The translations under genes were made by a program, and so were the position numbers. From Umbelopsis ramanniana AG (lineage: Eukaryota; Mucoromycota; Umbelopsidomycetes; Umbelopsidales; Umbelopsidaceae), in contig NW_026252137.1 of assembly GCF_025399195.1 (NCBI RefSeq), positions 1 to 64,000 of the forward strand: 64,000 nucleotides of DNA, written 5' to 3'. The stretch's first letter is position 1, and the number at the start of each line of letters is the position of its first letter. A model generated the notes under the pieces. It did no database searches and was not told the DNA's origin. It saw only the letters and a program-made list of their open reading frames with translations. This document shows positions 9,625 through 19,296 of this stretch, one piece after another.

Positions 9625-12304
9625 ATGGTAGCTGCTCAAAAGGCATTCGCCACTCAAGTTCAAGCGTTTAAGCTTGCCATAGATGAAGATACCCTCGAAT
9701 ACATTAATGGCATTTTAGAAGATCTGACTGATCTCGACTCGGTTCGCGAAGCAACTGAGCAATTCCTGCAAGATGCGGTAGATGATCAATCTGTGATCGA
9801 TCGTTTTTATGCGACAATGAAGTTGGATTCCGCAACCCCTTCAACGCAAGCGGAAGTACCGACTTTAAGAAAACCACTGCGGATAGACGAAACAAGCAAA
9901 GATATGGAGTCTTTGTCTCTTGATTCGTCTAGTAAGGTCGATAATAAGGTATACTCCACACCAGAGCCAAATGAAGTTACGATGCGTCATTGAACAGTGT
10001 ATTGTAATAGACAACAGCGAAATCGAAACTCTTGGGAAGAAGATCAAAGAAAAACAAGGAAATTACTCCTAATTCATCAGATCAAGACCAACCCGCTGTT
10101 GAAATTCAAGCATATTCGCAGCAAAGTCGATTTCATCGCGAAACTTTCGACGCCAGCAATACTGAAATTGATATCAAGGGTGTAAATGTTGTAGTTAATG
10201 GTAAGGAATTACTAGTTGATGCGCATTTGAAGCTGAAAGCTGGTATTCGATATGGTATGGTTGGGCAAAACGGTGTTGGAAAATCAGGTAGGAATGTCAA
10301 AGCTGTTAAATACATGCACACTGGCTATTGACTAATCGTGGCCTTAGTACTCATGTCTGTGATGGGCAACGATACCTTGGTCGGATTACCGCAAAATGTC
10401 AGAATATTGCATATTGCTCAGCTCGAAGATATTCATGCTGGCAGAAATGTCGTTGACGAGGTTTTGCATGCGGATAAAAACAGAGTACGACTGATCCATG
10501 AGGCAAAGGCATTGCAGAATGTTATGTCGTCGTCTTCTGGAGCTTCCACCACTGCAGCCAATCCAGAATTGAACAAGGTCGTCCATCAGCTTCTGGTTGA
10601 CCGAGCGAACGATCGACTAGATCATGCTCAGAAATTAGCGACCAAGCGATCCGGTGCCCGTGGTTGGGATGCACGCTTAGATCTCAACAAGGTGGAGCAA
10701 GAATGCAGGGACCTAGAAGCTGCTGACCCTAATACGTTTGTTACACCGCAAATGGTGAATGACATGATGACCGAAGTTTTTGAAACATTCGGTGTGATGG
10801 ATCTCGATGCCGATGAAGTCAAAGCCAAAAGAATTCTTCATGGTCTTGGATTTACCGAAGAAGAAATCTCGAAACCAATCGATAACTATTCCGGAGGCTG
10901 GAAAATGAGAATCGCATTGGCCAAAGCTTTATTCATGAAGCCAGATATTCTTCTTTTGGATGAGCCTACGAATCACTTGGATCTACCGGCCATTCTGTGG
11001 TTACAAGATTACATACAAAATCATACAGAAGGTCAAACAATTGTGGTGGTATCCCACGACCGCAATTTCTTAGATGAAGTAACTGAGGAGACCATCATCT
11101 TCAGAAATAAGCAACTTTCTTATCACGTTGGAAATTACGCAGACTGGGAGAAGAACACGGAGGAGCAGAGACGCCGCAAGCAAAGATTAAAGGATGTGAG
11201 TATAATCAATATTGCTTGGTTTATTTTATTACCGTCATTGACGATTTCAACAGATTACGGAAAAACGACGAAAGCAAATGATGGCAAGCATTCAGAAGAA
11301 TGCTCAGCAGGCCAAATCGACTGGAGATGACAAGCGTCATGGTCTAATAGCCTCTCGCAAAAAGGTAATGAATTGCAACCAGAATTTAGGAAGAACTCCC
11401 GTGTGAGTGCTTACCAACGAATGGTCCTTTACAGAAACTGGAGAAATTGGGAATGGAGAAAACTGAGGACGGCAAGAGGTTCAAGCAAAGTTACTATGCT
11501 GGATACCATCTCAGTGCTCGTGTCGAAATCGTAGTCGAGGAAGGCGTAAAGACGGCTGATATTAAGATTCCTGACCCTGAGCCGTTACGATACCATGGAC
11601 CAATTCTTCAACTTGATGATGTTTCGTTTTCATATGGGCCAAAGAAAGTCATCAATGAGGTCTCTCTGGATGTGACTCAAGGAGCACGTATAGCTCTTTT
11701 GGGGCCCAACGGATGCGGCAAGTCGACGCTGATGAACTTACTCGCTGCAGAAGCCGCGCCGGCAAAGGGAGAGCTGAAAAAATACCATCGTCTACGCGTT
11801 GGCTATTTCTCGCAAAACACAGTGGATCAGCTCAACCTTAATCTGACGCCCCTTCAACAAATGATGGAGTTGTATCCAGGAATTAAAGAACAAGAATGCC
11901 GAGCGCACTATGGTGGAGTTGGAGTGAGCGGCGACATTGTCAGGCGGCCGATTCGATCGCTCAGTGGTGGCCAACGCAACAGAGTAGCGCTTGCTATGGT
12001 GACTTTCATGGAGCCTCACGTTCTATTGCTCGATGAAATTACAAATCACTTGGATATGGGCACAGTTGAATCTCTGGTCGAGTCATTGAGCGGATACAGT
12101 GGTGCTCTTGTTTTGGTGAGCCACGACGTATGGTTTTTGCGTCAGCTCATTGAAGGCGATCCTGATGACAGCGACGAAGAAGAGACCGAAGATGATGGTC
12201 CCAAAGGTGACTTTTATGTCCTTCAAAAGGGCAAGCTCAAGCGATGGGAAAAGGGATTGGATGCATACGTGGAAAAGGTGCAACGGTCTGTAGTTGCGCA
12301 GTAG
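9625..12304 (+). CDS. ABCF-type ATPase (Gcn20/ABCF3-like)
   Basis: Five exons (9625-9948, 10011-10287, 10348-11195, 11254-11364, 11435-12304) give 809 residues. There is no transmembrane segment, as in ABCF translation factors, which act on ribosomes. A helical N-terminal region (1-150) precedes two nucleotide-binding domains. The first has GQNGVGKS (about 194-201), YSGGWKMR (about 381) and LLLDEPTNHLD; the second has GPNGCGKST (about 610), LSGGQRNR (about 696) and LLLDEITNHLD. Between them is a basic, Gln-rich linker. The second Walker B carries Ile where DEPTNHLD has Pro, and the first Walker A reads GKSV rather than GKST. The ATG at 9625 sits in a strong context (gccatgg); the frame is open upstream to 9490 but has no earlier ATG. 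The region looks like Gcn20; other ABCF subgroups are possible. Confidence 0.88.
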
Positions 12305-12398
12305 ATATTATAACCAAAGTTTACCGAGTTGTATATAGACCTTGAATTTTTTTTTTTAATTTTTTTTTTCCTTTCCAATACAATCGAAGGCGCTAAAG
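12305..12398. terminator. Convergent 3' ends with T-rich tracts
   Basis: The 94-bp gap between the stops of the ABCF and cutC genes contains two runs of nine or more T's, around 12349 and 12361. The two 3' UTRs must overlap or share this stretch. Confidence 0.4.
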
Positions 12399-13725
12399 CT
12401 ATTCCAGTGCTTTGATGACAGCGTTAATTTTATCTGTATCGGCAACGTCTACATTGTACTCCTGTTCGTTCGAGCTATCCGATGACATGGAAGCTTGGAT
12501 GTTTCGATACAACATCCCTCCTTTCACCGTCTTTAACGCGGATAAATGAATCTCTTTGGGTTCAACATGTTGCATGACCTTACGGACAGTATGTTGATTG
12601 ATGCCTTCAAAAATGGTTAATGAGAAAAGTTCGTGTGATTGGAAGCATATCAATGATTTGTGTACTTACCACATCCGGGCATGATTATGATTCTATCATT
12701 TGCGTGTTTTTGCAGGTCAGCTAACACATCAATTCCGTCTACGGCAGTTTTCTGTTGGCCACTGTATAGAGGATGTGTAAAGTAAAATCATGGGAACAAT
12801 CAGCGAGCTCGAAGGAACGATTAATCACCTTGTTAATACTCGATCAACTCCTAAGTGGATCAAGTCATGTAGTGCCACCACAGGATCCGCGACCATGTCA
12901 AACGCTCTATGGAATGTGACTACATTTGTTGCGTTACTTAATTTTTCTGTATGGCCTATAGATGAGATTTGACTTACCTTCCATGGGCCGTGCTGCTTCA
13001 ATGAGACTGGATATATTCATTGGTCCTGATTAATGCCGAAATCAACAAATTCTGGAGTGATCTACCATTTACTTTACCATCTATTTCGGTCCATGTCCAC
13101 CTTCCCGTCAGCCGTTAAAATCCCAATAACAACTCCATGAGCGCCGGCTTGTTTAATGAAATTGATATCTTGAATCATGCTTTCAAATTCCAGTTCAGTG
13201 TACAGAAAGTCGCCTCCTCTGTTGGATTGTAGTGTTATCCTGGCCGCGATGAAACAAGCATCACATACAACAATAAAACTTACCGTGGGCGAACAATGAC
13301 CTGTAAAAAACATTAATACTCAATTTACTACAGAGACAAATGCATAAGGGTACATAATTACCATGACAGGAATCTTGATCGCTTTTAGTGTCGTTAAGAT
13401 GCTACCTTTTGGTCATTGTATTAGACATTGAAGTCAGATTGCTCGATACGAAGAGGCTTACCTGCTGACGGAGTAACTCCACCCAATGCCTTAACGCTAC
13501 TACAAAGTTCTATCCGGTCTGCTCCACTCTTTTCTTAAAGCAAAGTCAATTTATTAGCGAGCGGCGCTATGTTGTCTAGGCGTGTTTAGCAAAGCTCACC
13601 AGCCGCATATGCAGCATCAGCTGAATCGACGCAGATCTGCAAAAAGTATCACGATGTTCTTATCTGTGCGCTTCCTTCGTCTGTGTTTGCCACATTGCTC
13701 GTACCTCAATTAGTGGTCGCTGCAT
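12399..13725 (-). CDS. cutC: CutC family copper homeostasis protein
   Basis: Ten exons encode 245 residues: 13725-13705, 13636-13600, 13521-13462, 13405-13362, 13300-13284, 13218-13078, 13006-12978, 12919-12829, 12761-12670 and 12604-12399. CutC is a cytosolic TIM-barrel protein linked to copper handling; its exact activity is unsettled. Landmarks in order are EICVDSADAAYAA, DRIELCSS, LGGVTPSAG, VIVRPRGGDF, GILTADGKVDM, VTFHRAFD, VLTSGQQKTA and PGCGINQHTV, all typical of the family. Length matches the usual 230-270. Several exons are very short (17, 21, 29 and 37 nt), which is extreme fragmentation for so small a protein. The acceptor chosen for exon 3 yields AADRIEL where most family members have AGADRIEL, so that junction may be off. 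Confidence 0.9.
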
Positions 13726-14251
13726 TCGTATGCGTGGAAGGTGAAGGGAGTGAACCTACAGCCGTCAAATTTAACTCGCATATGTTCTCGACTTTTCAGC
13801 TCCGAATTTCCAATCCAGCCCAGCTGCTGCATCGAAAACTTCGGGGCAAAGCAGAATGAACATAATATTGGATACAGGTGTTTGAGATATGCAAAAATAG
13901 ATGACTACCATGGAAATGTGTAAAGTCTGAAAGGGTGTAAACTACTCAATGAAATGTGCCTGGCACGGTATATTTCCCCCGTTCTGCCAGCACATGTCAT
14001 TTAGACTAGCTTACTTTGAACCCATACGTTTGAAGCAATGAATTCACACCTTAATGAGTCTTCGTCTGTAATATCAGAATATGCTGGTACCTCTCAGGAC
14101 ACCGAAACGTCTTCTCTGGGCAGTCAGACTGTCAGTCATGTGACTTATCCAACACAAAATTCCGACCAGATGGCTGGCCATAGCATCACTTGCCAAGTGC
14201 AACTGCCTAGACAAGGAACGTTTGTACTTTCTCTCTCTATCTTTCAGCCAA
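13726..14251. other. Divergent promoter region with an unproven upstream frame
   Basis: This 526-bp gap lies between cutC and the SNARE gene. A frame from 14038 encodes a Ser/Thr-rich peptide and could join the SNARE frame only by removing an intron of about 28 nt, which is too short, so it is treated as leader. The pyrimidine-rich CTTTCTCTCTCTATCTTTCAG just before 14252 is typical of a fungal promoter or 5' leader. Confidence 0.4.
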
Positions 14252-15210
14252 ATGGATTCCAAACTTGCCACTCGGACTGAAATCCTGGCGGACAACTCAA
14301 TGTCTGTTGTCTTTGAACGCAACCGCCTCAAGGATATGGGGTATGTACATGCTTAACATTTCGCCCCACAGCTCTCATTGCTAATTAGATTTTTGCAGTC
14401 TAAATTACGAATCTCACGAAGCAACAATACAGAAGAATATGACGAAAATCAAGGAAAACGTGCATACTCTAGAGTCACAGCTTAACAGAGTGGAACAAAC
14501 TGGTGCTTCGTAAGTTGAAAATCTAAATAAATAGGGCGAGACTGGTATATACTGTCATCATTGCTTAGCGTTGCACCCACATAATATAGCAATGTCAAGG
14601 ACGACGAAAACAAGCTCATTGAGCTTCAGATAAAAGTAGATAAGCTGGAAGCTCTGCTCGCAGACAAAGGTGATGAGGACGCTCGACAGGTGCTGTTGGG
14701 AAATGTCTCGCGAGCGAATTCCAGTAAAATTGTGCGCTTCTCAGACGATACCGAGGTCAATCCCCGCGAACTAGAGAATGGACAGATTTTGCAACTGCAG
14801 TCTCGAATGATGGACGGTATGTATCTAATACGGTATGCGAATTGATTTTCATTTTCTAATATATGCCATGTTACTAGATCAAGATCGAAATCTAGACATG
14901 CTGAGCGAGGCCGTCGGCCGTCAAAGAGAACTAGGTTTGCTTATTGGAGATGAACTAGAATCTCATGTTCAGCTCATAGAGGAAACGGATGAAATGGTTG
15001 ATCGTACAGATACCCGCCTGCGAAATGCTCAGAAGAGACTGAATTATGTTGGTCGAAGAGTCAAAGACAACAGTAAGTGTCATGCCCCCGTTATTTCATG
15101 TCTGTGTCTGTTATCTTTTCAACTAATATCTATTTCACGATGTAGAATCGATATGCATTGTCATTGCTCTTATAATCATTCTCTTCTCTTTAATTGCCAT
15201 TTTCCGATAG
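14252..15210 (+). CDS. SYN8: Qc-SNARE of the syntaxin-8 (Syn8) type
   Basis: Five exons (14252-14340, 14399-14509, 14590-14816, 14878-15072, 15146-15210) give 228 residues. An N-terminal helical region carries long coiled-coil stretches. The SNARE motif begins DDQDRNLDMLSEAVGRQREL and has Gln at the zero layer within HVQLIEETDEMV. It ends RRVKDN just before a C-terminal tail anchor (ICIVIALIIILFSLIAIF). This order and the QD..LD.LS..I.RQ..LG pattern match syntaxin-8, which works in late endosome and vacuole fusion with Q-SNARE partners such as Vti1 and Pep12. The stop directly follows the membrane anchor, as expected of a tail-anchored SNARE. Confidence 0.85.
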
Positions 15211-15417
15211 TGATGTCATGTAGCCTGCCTCCTTGTACAATATTTCCAACATTCACTATTAATTCCTCTTCTCATTTGTGCTATAATACAAGTATATATG
15301 GAGCTCTACCATTCGTAATATGTAAAGGCTTATACTTTTATCAAGAGGATTAATGAGCGAACACAATAATTATTACTGTTGATCAGAGAGGTTTGCTCTA
15401 AAGATAGCGTTCAGAAT

Positions 15418-15430
15418 GGGGGGGGGGGGG
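15418..15430 (+). repeat. Poly(G) tract
   Basis: An unbroken run of about 13 G's lies between the convergent 3' ends of the SNARE and membrane-protein genes. Similar runs occur near 30227-30237 and 60447-60456; all are intergenic. Confidence 0.9.
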
Positions 15431-15479
15431 ATAATGATACATGCTGGGAAATGAGTGACGATAAATCAAAAACGAGTTT

Positions 15480-16058
15480 TTAAGCTGTAGAAGCGGAGAC
15501 CACTGCATCTAAGATTGATTCTTGGCTGCTGGTATAGACCTCTGGTAGAACAACCTCTATTCTTGTCCAATCCCTCTTGAGCCCATGAACACAGGCCGTG
15601 GTCACAATGTCTTCTTCATCCATATCATCTGACTCAGTGCTGTTGTAAGTGTCGTTGAAGCACGATCGACATATAGGGTCGGTAAAGCATGCAGAGTCCT
15701 GGGAAGATGTCCGCTTAAACTCAAATTCGTTATCACTATTTTCCTCTTTGGTTTCCTCTCCTTCATCGTCGCTCGAAACTTGGGATACTTCTTGTTCCGC
15801 CACCTGAGTTTCCTTCTTTTCATCTGGGAACGTGGCGTGAACCATACTTTCTGGTTCACTCATGGGGGATATCACGCCTTCTTCAAGTCCTAGAGCACTA
15901 AGCTCAGTTTTAACCATCGATGTCTCAGGAATGAGAGATTGGGTACGTTTGCGGCGGTATATAAATACGACGGTCCCCAGAGTTATCAAAGAGACAGAAA
16001 CTGTGGTTACGATTGCAGTTATCACAGCAATAGTTGGCAGAGCGGAGAGAGCAACCAT
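15480..16058 (-). CDS. Type I single-span membrane protein with acidic tail
   Basis: From the ATG at 16058 this encodes 192 residues: a very short N-terminal segment, a hydrophobic span (about residues 5-29, TIAVITAIVTTVSVSLITLG), a stop-transfer patch YRRKR, then a cytosolic tail rich in Glu, Asp and Ser (DDEGEETKEE, STESDDMDEED). No family is recognised. The open frame extends upstream to 16205 with a second hydrophobic stretch, so a longer start is possible. Such proteins in filamentous fungi are often cell-surface sensors or trafficking cargo, but nothing here proves that. Confidence 0.55.
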   Translation of the reverse strand: MVALSALPTIAVITAIVTTVSVSLITLGTVVFIYRRKRTQSLIPETSMVKTELSALGLEEGVISPMSEPESMVHATFPDEKKETQVAEQEVSQVSSDDEGEETKEENSDNEFEFKRTSSQDSACFTDPICRSCFNDTYNSTESDDMDEEDIVTTACVHGLKRDWTRIEVVLPEVYTSSQESILDAVVSASTA

Positions 16059-16866
16059 TGAATCAAAGCCGTGTATTGGTAAAAGGAAGAAGATCTTGCG
16101 CTTGAGACTTTGTGAGAACACCGTTATATAACTCACAAGAATGATACTGTAAATTTTAACATGGAGCAAACAAATAACAACAGATCCTTTAATATGATGG
16201 ATCAAGGGCTGGATACGAGAAGTTTGTTATCGGGCACGGTAAGCATGACCGTAATTTGGCAGGTTACAAGTGTGAGTTTCGATATCATGCCTTTTATGTG
16301 ACTGGAATGTTGAAGATTTTGACAGTGGATTATGGTCTCTGTCCAAATTCAAAAAATCAGTAAAGTATTATTATTTCAAGCTACGAGCTGGAATACCCTG
16401 TTTGTACTATGCCTAACTTTTAAATATTGTTCCCAAAGCAATTTTTGCGATTGTAAATAAAGCAGCACAAACTTACAAAGCGGTATTTTCAATTCTTCGC
16501 ATCTTGGAGCAAAGTCAGTTTGGTGTAGACAGACGGGAAATCTTTTGTCTTGTATATCGAGTTTACCATGGAATCCTTGCCAATAGCTATTATATTCACT
16601 TACGGGTAAGTTGTACACGATTTATTTAATACCTGTGGATATCAAGACCAATCTCCACTCTACAAAATGTATTCGCTGGTCATGAAATTACAAAAAAAGT
16701 AGATTATATAAATGTAAAAGAAAGTGGGATATACGATTGCCCATGGCGAGTTATGACAAAGAGCGGCCAAAACTAAAGGTAGAAGAACATTGAATAATAA
16801 CCAACCAAACAAAACACAAAAGAAAAAATATATATATATCAATTTTGGCGAGCATTTATAATGCTC
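16059..16866. other. Intergenic region between two minus-strand genes
   Basis: This 0.8-kb stretch holds the upstream region of the acidic membrane protein and the 3' UTR of the diacylglycerol kinase. It is strongly AT-rich around 16660-16860, and no supported gene is visible. Confidence 0.45.
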
Positions 16867-18942
16867 TTAAAGGGGGCCTTCTTTTGCGACGGGTTTAGCC
16901 GGTGTGTTATCGACTTCTTCATTAGTTTGGGAAGGGTCTGGTCCGTTCAATTCGGGTTGACGTTCTACTCGTTCTTCGCTGGGTTGGACATAATCATTAA
17001 CATCTTGCTGTGCTCTGTCTACTTCTTCACCAGTGTTGTTCTCTTTAGCCTCTTTTTCGTCCCGAACAAGGCGTGAGTTTCCTTCAGCATTTCCTAAGGT
17101 GGTGATCTGAGCAAATCTTCTGAACTTGATAGATTTTGGGTGTTTGACTTCATAAAATTCACCATCGCACATGATGCAAATAACGGAAGGATCCTTATAG
17201 TCCGTCTTGTCCTTCTTGCGTCTCCACCATTTGCTCTTATAAGTAAGATCTGGTTCTCTAAAATCGATTTGGAAAGGAGAGGCGAATTGGCCAACACGTG
17301 AAACATGGTCCTGGAAATTGGCGAGTTTTTTAAGGTAAGAATACATGCTGTTGAGGACCAAGACCTCCATCTTTCCGTCATTCGCACGCTGAGGAGACCA
17401 AAGGGAGGGGTCAGTAGGACCCGTACGGTTGTCGACTACCTCCAAACCAGACACAGCATTTCCCCACAGATCAACTTCTCTTCCCCTATAGCAAAACAGA
17501 GTAGCTGTTAAAAAAGAGAGGAAAAAAAATAGGCATACGTAGTCCAAGAATAACTACTTACCAAATATGAGGGATATTCTGGATAACAAAGTCGATGGGG
17601 TGCTTCGTCATGACTGGCACATTTTCATCTTCCTGTTCAGGTTCGTCTTCTACAGCAGCTTTGTGAACTCCCTTTTTATTAGGGTTACGGCATCGCAAGA
17701 CCTTCTTGCCACCTTGAGTCATGCCTTCTATCATCTTAGTGACAGGTGGGAATCCTCGGCGCATCCATTTTGCGCTCTCATATGCGTAGACGAGAACATT
17801 GAACTCTCGTGTTCCTGTTCGTTGATTTTCGAAGCCACTGCCTACGTAGCCTTGAACGCCAATGCTCATGTAGTTACACATTTTTCTGGTGACGATCTTG
17901 GAATTATCGTCGCGATGCTTCTTGCCTGCCTTGCGGGCGTAACCAGTATCGTGCGTAGAAATCTCCAGTTCCCAGATATCAAGTCTGGCCGCCTCACCTT
18001 GAAGACGTTGAAGAGATAGATCCACCAAGTGGTTCAAATAGGTTCCAAGAATATCTTTGTTGGGAATAGTTCGGCCCCATCCTAAAACTTGTGAAAAATC
18101 GTTTCCAGTGCCGAAGGGTATACCTGAAGGGTGAGGTTAGAACACATTGCCAGCCATCAAAACTTGACAAGGATCAGCTGCTTACATGAAAAATAAACAA
18201 TATCGAGATTGACTTTATGGGAGACAAGTTCTTCAAAGACACTCATGACGGTTCCGTCACCTCCAGCACTCCAAACATGAATTTGTCTTCTTCGAGCAGT
18301 TGTACCGATTTTCGAGTTCTCAGGAACAGGCATTAGTTCGTCTCGTTCGGCCATGCCTTCAACGAGCTTGAGCATTTCAAATCCAAGTTCACGATCTTTG
18401 TCATCCAAGATGTTGTAAATTTGAACTTGAACTTCGGGAGCTTGCTTCAAGCGGAAACTCTGAATGGCCATTCGGGTAAGTTCTTGGCCCTTCTGATCAC
18501 CACTGAGAGGGTTGACGAAGATAAACAGGTAGACGCTGGGACGACCTTCGTGTTCGCTGTCTTCCAGCATGACGGATGTATATATTTTGTTGCTGTATCC
18601 TGGTCGGCTATCAGCACGCCATGACTTTCCAACGTAGCCGTGGTCTAATTTCTCTTGCGACTCGTCATAGCTGTCACCCCGTGGCACCTGCTGTAAATGG
18701 GGAATGGGCGCAGGGTTCTCATTGGCATTGTTGTCGGCCTCAAAAAAGGCTTCAGGGCCTTGCTCGTGGATTTCGCCATAGGAGCTCTCTCTGTTCAGCG
18801 TCTTCGACTTTTTCTGGTTGTACTGCTGCTTATTCTTCTCGTTCATCTCATCCAGCTTGACGTCTCCGTTTGGCATTGTAACATGATCTTTGGTATGAAT
18901 ATCATTTCCATTCTCTCTAGGAGAGCTGACGGTTTCTGTCAT
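16867..18942 (-). CDS. Diacylglycerol kinase (eukaryotic type)
   Basis: Three exons (18942-18186, 18123-17562, 17485-16867) give 645 residues. The enzyme phosphorylates diacylglycerol to phosphatidic acid with ATP at membranes. After a hydrophilic N-terminus (about 130) the catalytic domain has FVNPLSGDQKG, the glycine-rich SAGGDGTVMSVFEEL (about 223-238) and IPFGTGNDFSQVLGWG. The accessory domain follows with MCNYMSIGVQG, VIQNIPHIWGREVDLWG and ICIMCDGEFYEV. No C1 domains, EF hands or PH domain are visible, so it is a minimal form. The last 80 residues are acidic and Pro-rich. Budding yeast instead uses the unrelated CTP-dependent Dgk1, so retention of this type suggests an early-diverging fungus. 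Confidence 0.9.
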
Positions 18943-19296
18943 TTAAAGTTCAGTAGGGAAGAGGGAATAATGTTCTTTCAAAGCAAAGAGAAGAAGAGAA
19001 AAAGTCTCGGATCAAGAAATAATGATATCAGTGTGCTTGTCGGAGTTTATCAATGACAATTGCTATTTTTTATGGATGTGACATAATGCTGACAGAAGTG
19101 GGACGCTTTAGGCAAATTTTTCGCTTTCATTTGCTCAAAGATGGCAGCAAAAAAAAATGAAATAACACTAATGAAGACAAAACATAGAGCACATAGGCTG
19201 AGTCTGCTGTAAGGAATCACACTGTTGATTGTATTGTAGGATTATAAGTTACAAGACGTTTAGAAGGTCCGTCAATCGGCCATGTTCCGTCTTTCT
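18943..19296. other. Intergenic region
   Basis: This 354-bp stretch holds the promoter of the diacylglycerol kinase and the 3' end of the acyl-CoA oxidase. No gene is seen. Confidence 0.45.

Noticed and set aside
14038-14280. Ser/Thr-rich frame that could extend the SNARE N-terminus
   Set aside because: It would need an intron of about 28 nt, well below the sizes seen elsewhere in the window.
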